NCBI GenBank assembly: GCA_030615565.1
Contig: JAUWZC010000098.1
Span: forward strand, 1-7,829
From: Desulfobacteraceae bacterium
GTDB lineage: Bacteria; Desulfobacterota; DSM-4660; Desulfatiglandales; B25-G16
DNA: 7,829 nucleotides
Direction of reading: 5' to 3'
Shown here: positions 1 to 6,188 of the stretch, piece by piece
How positions within the stretch are numbered: position 1 is the stretch's first letter
Layout: every line of letters begins with the position of its first letter
The notes under the pieces: generated by a model
The model's database searches: none
What the model was told of the DNA's origin: nothing
The model's input: only the letters and a program-made list of their open reading frames with translations
Made by a program: the position numbers and the translations under genes

Positions 1-1
1 G

Positions 2-2032
2 GCCGAAAAGATTACAAATGCCATTACCAAGGCTGGAAAGGCAACAGAGGAGTTTGATGAGAAGGTAGCTAAAAGGCTTACCATCAAGGTTTTAAATTTA
101 GCTACTCAGGTAATTGGGAAGGAGCCCCCAACAGTAGAAGAAATTCAGGATATTGTAGAGGAGGTATTACTTTCCTCTACCTATCGCAAAACTGCCAAGG
201 CTTATATTATCTATAGAGAACAACATGCAAGAATAAGAGAAATTACTGATAAGGCAAGTGTTGCATTGGTGGATCAATATCTAAAGAAGACAGACTGGAG
301 GGTTAACGAGAACAGCAATATGGCATTCTCTCTACAGGGATTGAATAACTATGTTTCCTCAGAGATTAGCAAAGTCTATTGGTTAAATGAAATCTATTCT
401 CCAGAGATCAGGAAAGCCCACATACAGGGTGATTACCACATCCATGATTTAAACATTCTCTCTGTTTACTGTGTTGGTTGGGACCTGCTTGACTTGTTGG
501 TAGAAGGATTCAGAGGGGTATGGGGAAAAGTAGAAAGCGGGCCTGCCAGACACCTCAGGAGTGCATTGGGACAGATCGTAAATTTCTTTTATACACTTCA
601 AGGAGAGGCGGCAGGTGCACAGGCATTCTCTAACTTTGACACTCTGTTAGCACCTTTTATACGATTCGACGGGTTAAACTATATTGGGATAAAACAGGCC
701 TTACAAGAGTTTATTTTTAATATTAATGTGCCTACAAGGGTTGGATTTCAGACTCCTTTTACAAATGTCACACTAGATCTTAGGGTACCTGGATATTATG
801 CAGAGCAAAGTGTCATTATTGGAGGTAAGGCACAAGATGTTACCTATAGGGATTTTCAAAAAGAGATGGACCTATTTAACAAGGCCTTTTTGGAGGTTAT
901 GGCAGAGGGCGATGCCGGAGGAAGGGTCTTTACCTTTCCCATTCCAACATACAATATTACCAAGGAATTTGAGTGGGAGAATCCTGTTCTCAATAATCTG
1001 TGGGAGATGACGGCCAAGTATGGGGTTCCCTATTTTTCTAATTTTGTAAATTCAGATATGAACCCAGAGGACGCTAGAAGTATGTGTTGCAGGTTGAGAA
1101 TAGACAACCGAGAGTTGGAAAAGAGAGGAGGCGGACTCTTTGGTTCAAACCCTTTGACAGGCTCGATTGGCGTTGTAACAATTAATATGTCGCGAATAGG
1201 GTATCTTAGTGGAAGCGAGAGCGAATTTTTTAGTCGACTTAAAAACTTGATGATCCTGGCTAAAGAAAGTTTGGAGATAAAGAGAAAAATTCTGGAGAGA
1301 TTCACAGACGGGGGTCTTTACCCTTACATCAAATATTATTTAAGGAATGTAAAGAAGCGGTTTAATGAGTATTGGAAGAATCATTTTTCAACTATCGGGC
1401 TTGTTGGAATGAATGAGGCCTGCAAAAACTTTCTTGGTAAAACTATTGGTGATAGAGAGGGGAAGGAATTTACCATAAAGGTCTTAGATTTTATGAGGGA
1501 GGTCTTAATAGATTTTCAGAGGGAGACAGGGAATAATTATAATCTTGAAGCTACCCCTGCAGAGGGAACCTCATACAGTTTGGCAAGGATTGATAAGGAA
1601 AAGTATCCTGAGATAGTATCTGGAGGCAACGGAGATAGGGATCAATGTTTCTATACCAATTCTACCCATCTACCAGTTAATTTCACCGATGATGTTTTCG
1701 AGGCCTTGGATTTGCAGGATAGTATCCAGCAAAAATATACAGGAGGAACGGTATTTCATATCTATGTAGGTGAGAGGATTTCCAGCTCTGGCAGTGTTAA
1801 ATCAATGGTACGCAAAATATGCGAGAAGTATCATCTCCCTTATTTTACCTTTTCCCCAACGTTTAGTATTTGCCCTGTTCATGGATATTTAAACGGAGAA
1901 CAGAGTGCGTGCCCGAAATGTGGTACAGAATGTGAGGTTTACTCCCGGGTGGTTGGTTATCTCAGGCCTTTAAAACAGTGGAACATGGGAAAGCAAGAAG
2001 AGTTTAAAGAAAGAAAGATGTTTAAGGTTTGA
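2..2032 (+). CDS. nrdD: Anaerobic (class III) ribonucleoside-triphosphate reductase, 5'-truncated by the window edge
   Basis: Reduces ribonucleoside triphosphates to deoxyribonucleotides without oxygen, using a glycyl radical. The frame is open from base 2, giving 676 residues with no start in view. The first ~85 residues are most of an allosteric ATP-cone, so only about 15-20 residues are probably missing. The catalytic barrel follows, with family blocks such as GEAAGAQAFSNFDTLLAPF and NVPTRVGFQTPFTN. Cys candidates for the active site are C157 (SVYC) and the adjacent pair C362-C363 (SMCCRLR). Near the C-terminus a CPVH ... CPKC set (C624, H627, C637, C640) looks like the structural zinc site. 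The radical glycine is G652 in YSRVVGYLRP, followed by WNMGK. A TTG at 266 is sometimes a callable start but would discard the cone. nrdG follows three bases after the stop, so the two are probably co-translated. Identity is very secure; which NrdD subgroup, and so which reductant (formate or a redoxin), is not settled. Confidence 0.97.
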   Translation, partial: AEKITNAITKAGKATEEFDEKVAKRLTIKVLNLATQVIGKEPPTVEEIQDIVEEVLLSSTYRKTAKAYIIYREQHARIREITDKASVALVDQYLKKTDWRVNENSNMAFSLQGLNNYVSSEISKVYWLNEIYSPEIRKAHIQGDYHIHDLNILSVYCVGWDLLDLLVEGFRGVWGKVESGPARHLRSALGQIVNFFYTLQGEAAGAQAFSNFDTLLAPFIRFDGLNYIGIKQALQEFIFNINVPTRVGFQTPFTNVTLDLRVPGYYAEQSVIIGGKAQDVTYRDFQKEMDLFNKAFLEVMAEGDAGGRVFTFPIPTYNITKEFEWENPVLNNLWEMTAKYGVPYFSNFVNSDMNPEDARSMCCRLRIDNRELEKRGGGLFGSNPLTGSIGVVTINMSRIGYLSGSESEFFSRLKNLMILAKESLEIKRKILERFTDGGLYPYIKYYLRNVKKRFNEYWKNHFSTIGLVGMNEACKNFLGKTIGDREGKEFTIKVLDFMREVLIDFQRETGNNYNLEATPAEGTSYSLARIDKEKYPEIVSGGNGDRDQCFYTNSTHLPVNFTDDVFEALDLQDSIQQKYTGGTVFHIYVGERISSSGSVKSMVRKICEKYHLPYFTFSPTFSICPVHGYLNGEQSACPKCGTECEVYSRVVGYLRPLKQWNMGKQEEFKERKMFKV

Positions 2033-2035
2033 GAT

Positions 2036-2728
2036 ATGATTATAGGAGGGTTTCAAAGATTTTCCCTAATCGACTATCCAGATAAAATTTGTGCTATTGT
2101 CTTTACTCAGGGGTGTAATTTTAGGTGCCCTTACTGCCACAATCCAGAACTGGTAGATAATAAAAGGTCTGACAACATTGAATTAAAAGAGGATGAGATA
2201 TTATCATTTTTGGATAGGCGAAAGGGAAAGCTTGATGCTGTGACTATAACTGGTGGAGAACCTCTTTTACAACCTGATCTAAGTACTTTTTTATCTGCAG
2301 TAAAAAGATTAGAATATCTGGTTAAACTAGATACCAACGGAAGCTTTCCTTCGAAACTAGAGAAGATAATACAATCTAAATCCGTAGATTACATTGCTAT
2401 GGATATAAAGACATCTTTGGATAAATATAATCAAGTGATAAAAAGCAAGACAGAGAAGAGAAAAATTCTGGATAGTATCAGATTGATTATGGATTCAGGA
2501 TTGGATTATGAGTTCAGGACTACTATTATTAAAGCCCTTTTCGAAAAGGATGATTTTTCTAAAATAGGCCAGTTAATAAAAAACGCACGTTTATATATTT
2601 TGCAAAGGTTTATTCCCTCTAAGACTTTAGTAGATCAATCTTTAGATATGCAAAGTTGCACGGACGAAGAACTTGACTGCTTTAAGGAAATAATGGAAGG
2701 TTTTGTGCAGAGGTGTATTGTAAGATAG
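2036..2728 (+). CDS. nrdG: Anaerobic ribonucleotide reductase activating protein, radical SAM
   Basis: Activase that uses S-adenosylmethionine and a [4Fe-4S] cluster to place the glycyl radical on NrdD. The cluster motif CX3CX2C is C27-N-F-R-C31-P-Y-C34. It is followed by the SAM-contact motif GGEP at 73-76, KLDTNG at 97-102 and YIAMDIK at 119-125, all usual for this radical SAM branch. The 230-residue length fits the longer NrdG form (TIGR02495-like) found with this kind of NrdD, rather than the ~155-residue E. coli type. The start ATG lies three bases after the nrdD stop, with AAGG (2024-2027) inside the end of nrdD as a modest ribosome site, so translation is probably coupled. Pyruvate formate-lyase activases look similar, but the nrdD neighbour decides the assignment. 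No key residue is missing. Confidence 0.95.
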   Translation: MIIGGFQRFSLIDYPDKICAIVFTQGCNFRCPYCHNPELVDNKRSDNIELKEDEILSFLDRRKGKLDAVTITGGEPLLQPDLSTFLSAVKRLEYLVKLDTNGSFPSKLEKIIQSKSVDYIAMDIKTSLDKYNQVIKSKTEKRKILDSIRLIMDSGLDYEFRTTIIKALFEKDDFSKIGQLIKNARLYILQRFIPSKTLVDQSLDMQSCTDEELDCFKEIMEGFVQRCIVR

Positions 2729-2740
2729 TTTCTGTATTAA

Positions 2741-2747
2741 AGGGAGG
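2741..2747 (+). promoter_or_regulatory. Strong Shine-Dalgarno site of the usp gene
   Basis: AGGGAGG sits eight bases before the ATG at 2756, in the 27-base gap after nrdG. It is clearly stronger than the sites before nrdG and tolQ, and it fixes the usp start. It suggests that the stress protein is translated independently and perhaps at a higher level than the enzymes upstream. Confidence 0.75.
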
Positions 2748-2755
2748 ATTTATTT

Positions 2756-3187
2756 ATGAAGATACTTTTTTGTACTGGAGGTAGCGAAAAATCAGAAAAC
2801 GCTATCCGGGCAGGCACATCCTTAGCTACTAAGTTAGGGGCAGAGGCTACTGTCCTTAGTGTTGGCCCACCCCATGATATGATAAACAAATTACTTGGTG
2901 CAGAATTCAGGATGTCTGAGGTGACCATTGATACAGATCGGGCTGTGATCAAAAATACCTCTAAATATGCAGAAAGCGGTGCAAAGATACTTAAAAAGGC
3001 TGGCATTAATGTAATTGCAAAAACTGCAAGAGGTGAGATAGCAGACGAGATCTTGAGAGAAGCAGAAAGTGGCAATTATGACTTTATTGTTGTGTCAGCC
3101 AAAGGAAAACCAGGGGATAGACGCCTATTGGGAAGCAATACAAGAAAGGTTCTGGCTAAAGCAAAGATACCTGTTTATGTGGTTTAA
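2756..3187 (+). CDS. Universal stress protein (UspA family), divergent nucleotide-binding site
   Basis: A 143-residue single-domain cytoplasmic protein with the UspA alpha/beta fold. The N-terminal strand (KILFCTGGSEKSENAI) and C-terminal strand (KIPVYVV) are typical, and the length is normal. ATP-binding Usps carry an Asp in the first loop (DGS) and G-x2-G-x9-G-S/T near the C-terminus. Here the first loop reads GGS, so the Asp is absent. The second motif is S114-x2-G117-x8-G126-S127, with the first Gly changed and one residue fewer. ATP binding is therefore doubtful; that is inference. The gene starts 27 bases after nrdG on the same strand, with no terminator I can see between them, so it is probably the third gene of the nrdDG operon. 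A role during anaerobic growth or dNTP stress would fit the context but is not shown. Family call good, specific function unknown. Confidence 0.85.
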   Translation: MKILFCTGGSEKSENAIRAGTSLATKLGAEATVLSVGPPHDMINKLLGAEFRMSEVTIDTDRAVIKNTSKYAESGAKILKKAGINVIAKTARGEIADEILREAESGNYDFIVVSAKGKPGDRRLLGSNTRKVLAKAKIPVYVV

Positions 3188-3208
3188 CCTCCGGTGTCGG
3201 GTAGTCAT

Positions 3209-3934
3209 CTATTCTGAGATTGCCATTTCGATCTCACCCAAGACCCTTTTTGCAGCATCAATGGGTTTTTCAGCAGTCCTGATAGGTCTGCCAACCACTA
3301 TGTAATCAGCTCCCCTTTTTATTGCTTGATCGGGAGTGATAATTCTCTTTTGATCATCCTTTCCTACTATAGACCACTCTGGCCTGATACCAGGGGTAAC
3401 AGCGATAAAATCCTTTCCTAACTCAGCCTTAACTTTTTTGACCTCCAGTCCAGAACAGACAACACCGGAACAGCCAGCCTCTTTGGCCATTCTGGCCTTA
3501 AGTATGACTAATTCTGTAAGATCGTTAACGTATCTATCTTGGTAGCCTAACTCCTTTAGATTTTTACTTTCAAGACTGGTCAGCACTGTGACAGCCAATA
3601 TCTTGGTGCCTGAAGGGTTATTGTCAACAACAGACCGTAGAAGATCTTTTCCTTCATCACAATGCACGGTTGTAAAGGTAACCCCATAGGTGCTTGCAGC
3701 TAGAAATGCATTTTTGACAGTGGCAGGGATATCATGAAACTTTAAATCAAGGAATATCCCTGCCTCACTTCTCTCTCTAATTTCATTGAGGATCTTCGGT
3801 CCAACACTGACAAAGAGTTCTAAACCGATTTTAAAAATACCCACATGCTCTTTTAGGAGTGCTACATATCGGATTGCCTCTTCATAAGTCGGAACATCTA
3901 ATGGGAATATCAAATAATCTTTTGCTTTTTTCAT
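3209..3934 (-). CDS. pyrF: Orotidine 5'-phosphate decarboxylase
   Basis: Catalyses the last step of de novo UMP synthesis, OMP to UMP plus CO2, in the cytoplasm and without a cofactor. The 241-residue length is normal for the bacterial TIM-barrel enzyme. The catalytic set is complete: D13 (PLDV), K35 (FKIG) and the signature DLKFHDIPATV, with D63, K65 and D68. The phosphate-binding loops PGIRP (181-185) and VVGRPI (213-218) are also present. The ATG at 3934 has AAGGA about ten bases upstream. The gene converges on usp with only 21 bases between the stop codons, and I see no convincing terminator there. It is divergent from the tRNA-Thr promoter. No other pyr genes are in view, so it seems to stand alone. 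Confidence 0.97.
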   Translation of the reverse strand: MKKAKDYLIFPLDVPTYEEAIRYVALLKEHVGIFKIGLELFVSVGPKILNEIRERSEAGIFLDLKFHDIPATVKNAFLAASTYGVTFTTVHCDEGKDLLRSVVDNNPSGTKILAVTVLTSLESKNLKELGYQDRYVNDLTELVILKARMAKEAGCSGVVCSGLEVKKVKAELGKDFIAVTPGIRPEWSIVGKDDQKRIITPDQAIKRGADYIVVGRPIRTAEKPIDAAKRVLGEIEMAISE

Positions 3935-3954
3935 CTTGTTTAATCCTTAAAAAA

Positions 3955-3982
3955 TTGGACTCTTTATGAAAAAAGGTATAAA
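3955..3982 (+). promoter_or_regulatory. Probable sigma-70 promoter of tRNA-Thr
   Basis: TTGGAC (3955-3960) and TATAAA (3977-3982) are separated by 16 bases. This would start transcription around 3989-3992, a few bases before the mature tRNA end at 3996. The match to the -35/-10 consensus is good and the position is right for a stable RNA gene, but the surrounding DNA is AT-rich, so some chance matching is possible. Confidence 0.6.
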
Positions 3983-3995
3983 TATAAAATAAAAA

Positions 3996-4071
3996 GCCAC
4001 CGTAGCTCAGATGGCAGAGCACCTCACTCGTAATGAGGATGTCAGGAGTTCGAATCTCCTCGGTGGCTCCA
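3996..4071 (+). tRNA. tRNA-Thr, anticodon CGT, CCA encoded
   Basis: A full cloverleaf can be drawn. The acceptor arms GCCACCG (3996-4002) and CGGTGGC (4061-4067) pair over all seven bases. The D arm is GCTC/GAGC. The anticodon stem is CCTCA/TGAGG with loop CTCGTAA, giving anticodon CGT at 4029-4031, which reads ACG (Thr). The variable loop has five bases, and the T arm is AGGAG-TTCGAAT-CTCCT. The discriminator T (4068) and encoded CCA (4069-4071) complete it at 76 bases. The gene stands alone, with its own promoter, between the divergent pyrF and the convergent J-domain gene. I see no integrase or duplicated tRNA end within the window that would mark an integration site. Confidence 0.98.
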
Positions 4072-4112
4072 AGGCTCTTCTCGCATACTTCAAAGGCCCA
4101 CATTGAGGAGAA

Positions 4113-4844
4113 TTATTGCCATAAAGGGGGTGACCATCTGTTTGTATAACCATTATAGGACCAACATCCAGGCAACCCATTGTTTGAGCGGAATTTAGGA
4201 TCCTCTATCCATTGTAGCATAAGTTCATGGGCCCTGTTTATTTCCTTAAACATATCACCATCGCCACCTTTATCAGGATGATAAACTTTTGCCATTCTCC
4301 TGTAGGCTTTTTTTATCTCCCTGACATAGTCTCCAAAGATTAATGTATTCAAATGTATATTAAGATGCTTAAGCCCCTTTTTCTGATCAGCGGATAGTTT
4401 TGGGATCATGTTTGTATTTGGTTTGATTGAATCAGGGTTGATACTATATTCAATATTTTCTTCAAGAATCGACTGGGATGCAAAACTACGAGAAATTCGC
4501 CTGCTTCTTTTATTATACCACTCATTACCAGCCTCAAGGATTAGTTCTTTAAGCGTATTAGCAGGAGAATAACCTGATTTTCTCTTATAGACAAACCTTG
4601 ATATTCTGATTGACCAGGTAGGCATCACATCAAGGGCAACAAAATGTTCGGTAAATGAAAAGGCTGCATATCGTGCATTGAGAGTTTGAAGTAGCCCTTT
4701 AGACAGAGAAAGGGCCCATATTAGTTTCTGTCTACATTGCTTTGAACAGTAACGCCTTCCTGGTTTAATATCCTCAGCTCCACAAGCAAGGCATCCTCTT
4801 TTCCTTCTTTCAGGAAAAGGCGAGACTATTTGTTTTTTGTGCAT
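4113..4844 (-). CDS. Zinc-finger / J-domain protein of unknown function
   Basis: A 243-residue soluble protein counted from the ATG at 4844. A TTG at 4865 would add seven residues, but no ribosome site precedes it. The N-terminus has a compact Cys4 motif, C18-x2-C21-x11-C33-x3-C37, likely to bind zinc. A middle part without a recognised domain follows (about 42-160). The C-terminus carries a J-domain (about 165-215) with YRRMAKVYHPDKGG, in which H189-P190-D191 is the signature that stimulates the ATPase of DnaK-type Hsp70. A short Trp-rich tail ends the protein. DnaJ itself has the J-domain first and zinc repeats in the middle, so this is not DnaJ; it is a J-protein with the domains in the opposite order. 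A role as a co-chaperone recruiting DnaK to a particular client is inference. It converges on the tRNA, with 41 bases between them. The J-domain call is firm; the function is unknown. Confidence 0.88.
   Translation of the reverse strand: MHKKQIVSPFPERRKRGCLACGAEDIKPGRRYCSKQCRQKLIWALSLSKGLLQTLNARYAAFSFTEHFVALDVMPTWSIRISRFVYKRKSGYSPANTLKELILEAGNEWYNKRSRRISRSFASQSILEENIEYSINPDSIKPNTNMIPKLSADQKKGLKHLNIHLNTLIFGDYVREIKKAYRRMAKVYHPDKGGDGDMFKEINRAHELMLQWIEDPKFRSNNGLPGCWSYNGYTNRWSPPLWQ
4694..4715. repeat. Short perfect inverted repeat inside the J-domain gene
   Basis: GCCCTTT (4694-4700) and AAAGGGC (4709-4715) are exact inverted copies around an eight-base spacer. On the minus strand the element encodes ALSLSKG, just after the zinc motif. 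Small palindromes that translate to this peptide are, as I recall, dispersed in some bacterial genomes. This may be an old copy, or simply the gene's own sequence. Only one copy is in the window. Confidence 0.45.
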
Positions 4845-4982
4845 CTCTTGTCTCTTAATAAACAAGATTAATGGATCTATACATAAGATATTTGCGAAGT
4901 TTTTAATTAATGTTTATTATTATCATAAGAGGCAGGCATATTAAAGGCTAAAATTGCTACTGTGTTTGCATTTGGATTTAAG

Positions 4983-5015
4983 TTGACTTTGATTTTTTAA
5001 TTAAAGTATTATAAT
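4983..5015 (+). promoter_or_regulatory. Probable promoter of the tolQRAB operon
   Basis: TTGACT (4983-4988) is a near-consensus -35. It is followed after 18 bases by TATTAT (5007-5012); an overlapping perfect TATAAT lies at 5010-5015 but is too far for that -35 (21 bases). A second pairing, TTGATT (4989-4994) with TATAAT, has 15 bases. Transcription would begin about 25-35 bases before tolQ. The region between the J-domain gene and tolQ (4866-5049) is otherwise AT-rich with no gene I can support. Confidence 0.55.
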
Positions 5016-5031
5016 AATAGTTAATTATTAT
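5011..5031. repeat. AT-only dyad at the tolQ transcription start region
   Basis: ATAATAAT (5011-5018) and ATTATTAT (5024-5031) are perfect inverted copies with a five-base centre. The dyad overlaps the -10 region and likely start of the tolQ promoter. It could be an operator half-site pair or a weak 5' hairpin. Because it consists only of A and T in an AT-rich spacer, chance is a real alternative. Confidence 0.35.
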
Positions 5032-5049
5032 TAATCAGAGTTAGTTATA

Positions 5050-5778
5050 ATGTCAGATCCCTTTGCAAGCGATATTGTCCAGATGGTATTTCATGCTGGC
5101 CCAATGGTAAAATTCGTTCTTTTACTCCTCTTCTTTTTCTCTCTCTCTTCGTGGACTATAATCTTTACGAAGTTAAGATTACTTAAGAAGTTCAAAGATG
5201 AAAACGAAAGATTTTTAGAACTTTTCTCCTCCAGCCGAGAGATAAGTAAGGTATATTTGCAGAGCAAGATATTTAATTTCAGTCCCTTAGCCAAGATTTT
5301 CAGGACTGGTTATGCAGAGTTTAATCGATCTAAGATGCTCCAAGGTAATCCTGATGAAGGCAAGGTTTTTCAATCACAGCAGCAGATTGTGGACCATGTG
5401 CAGAGGGCTGTTAAAAAGGTCTTGTTCGCTCAAAGCTCTCGTTTGGAAAGAGGGCTAACCTTACTGGCAACTACTGGGAATGCCTCCCCTTTTATCGGGC
5501 TGTTTGGAACTGTTTGGGGTATAATGACTTCATTCAGGGCTATAGGCATGAAAGGTTCTGCTAGTTTGGCAGTTGTGGCCCCTGGTATAGCTGAGGCCCT
5601 CATTGCTACGGCAGCAGGACTGGCAGCAGCTATACCGGCAGTTGTAGCCTTCAATTATTTTACCCGCAGGATAAGGACATCTCAGATGGAGATGGGAAAT
5701 TTCATCTCTGACTTTGTAGGTTCACTGGATAAGGGGTTAACAAGGAGAGCCTTAACTGAAAAGTCAAGAGGCGAATAG
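5050..5778 (+). CDS. tolQ: Tol-Pal system proton channel subunit TolQ
   Basis: Inner-membrane subunit of the TolQ-TolR motor, which uses the proton gradient to drive TolA and so helps pull in the outer membrane at division. The 242 residues have the MotA/TolQ/ExbB layout: TM1 about 20-39, a long cytoplasmic loop, then TM2 about 137-160 and TM3 about 172-202. The signature NASPFIGLFGTVWGIM covers residues 144-159. The two channel-lining threonines of the family correspond to T154 (FGTVWG) and T187 (EALIAT). First of four genes in order tolQ-R-A-B; tolR begins two bases after the stop. The ATG at 5050 has only a weak ribosome site (CAGAG further upstream). ExbB is the close relative, but the tolB downstream and the pore sequence favour TolQ. 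Confidence 0.96.
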   Translation: MSDPFASDIVQMVFHAGPMVKFVLLLLFFFSLSSWTIIFTKLRLLKKFKDENERFLELFSSSREISKVYLQSKIFNFSPLAKIFRTGYAEFNRSKMLQGNPDEGKVFQSQQQIVDHVQRAVKKVLFAQSSRLERGLTLLATTGNASPFIGLFGTVWGIMTSFRAIGMKGSASLAVVAPGIAEALIATAAGLAAAIPAVVAFNYFTRRIRTSQMEMGNFISDFVGSLDKGLTRRALTEKSRGE

Positions 5779-5780
5779 TA

Positions 5781-6188
5781 ATGGATGTAGGAGAGGGTAG
5801 GCAAGATCTGATATCAGATATCAATGTAACACCCCTAGTTGATGTTATGTTGGTACTGCTCATTATATTTATGGTGACAGCGCCTATGATGATTCACGGG
5901 GTCAAGGTAAATCTTCCCATAACGGAAAGTAAAAGCATAAAGAGCAAAGAAGATCCTTTAATATTATCTATAACCAAAAAAAGGCTCATTTTTATTGAAA
6001 ACTATAACGTTGAATTTAAGGCTCTCAAGGGAAAACTAAAAAAGATATTCGCTAATAGAGTGGGAAAGGAGATTCTCTTACAGGCTGATAAAGATATATC
6101 CTATGGCTTTGTAATGAAGGTTATGTCTCAGGTTAAAGAGGCTGGAATTATTAAAGTGGGAATGATAACCGAGCCTTTGCATAAATGA
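5781..6188 (+). CDS. tolR: Tol-Pal system subunit TolR (ExbD/TolR family)
   Basis: Inner-membrane partner of TolQ with one N-terminal membrane helix (about 19-40) and a periplasmic domain. The proton-carrying Asp is D21 in VTPLVDVMLVLLIIFMVTAP, the family signature. The C-terminal part (about 60-135) is the usual small periplasmic fold that contacts peptidoglycan in TolR. The 135-residue length is normal. The ATG is two bases after the tolQ stop, with AGAGG in the end of tolQ as ribosome site, and the stop codon overlaps the tolA start (ATGA, 6185-6188). Tight coupling fits a fixed subunit ratio. Confidence 0.95.
   Translation: MDVGEGRQDLISDINVTPLVDVMLVLLIIFMVTAPMMIHGVKVNLPITESKSIKSKEDPLILSITKKRLIFIENYNVEFKALKGKLKKIFANRVGKEILLQADKDISYGFVMKVMSQVKEAGIIKVGMITEPLHK

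Noticed and set aside
266..2032. TTG at 266 as the start of nrdD
   Set aside because: The same frame is open back to base 2 and encodes most of an ATP-cone domain, so the gene starts left of the window.
3213..3234. Inverted repeat TGAGAT ... ATCTCA near the pyrF end as a terminator
   Set aside because: Only six pairs, a ten-base loop and no T-run directly after it on either strand; it also lies within pyrF codons.
3069..3305. Plus-strand frame overlapping the usp end and the pyrF end
   Set aside because: It is out of frame with usp, antisense to pyrF and has no domain features; a shadow frame.
3996..4071. tRNA-Thr as an integration site for a mobile element
   Set aside because: No integrase, no second copy of the tRNA 3' end and no foreign-looking genes beside it in this window.
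3882..4103. Minus-strand 73-codon reading frame across the tRNA
   Set aside because: It is the antisense translation of the tRNA-Thr plus the pyrF 5' region; its Ile-Arg-Thr-Pro-Asp stretch is the familiar false protein seen opposite tRNA genes.
4844..4865. TTG at 4865 as the start of the J-domain protein
   Set aside because: No ribosome site precedes it and it adds only seven residues; the ATG at 4844 is simpler.
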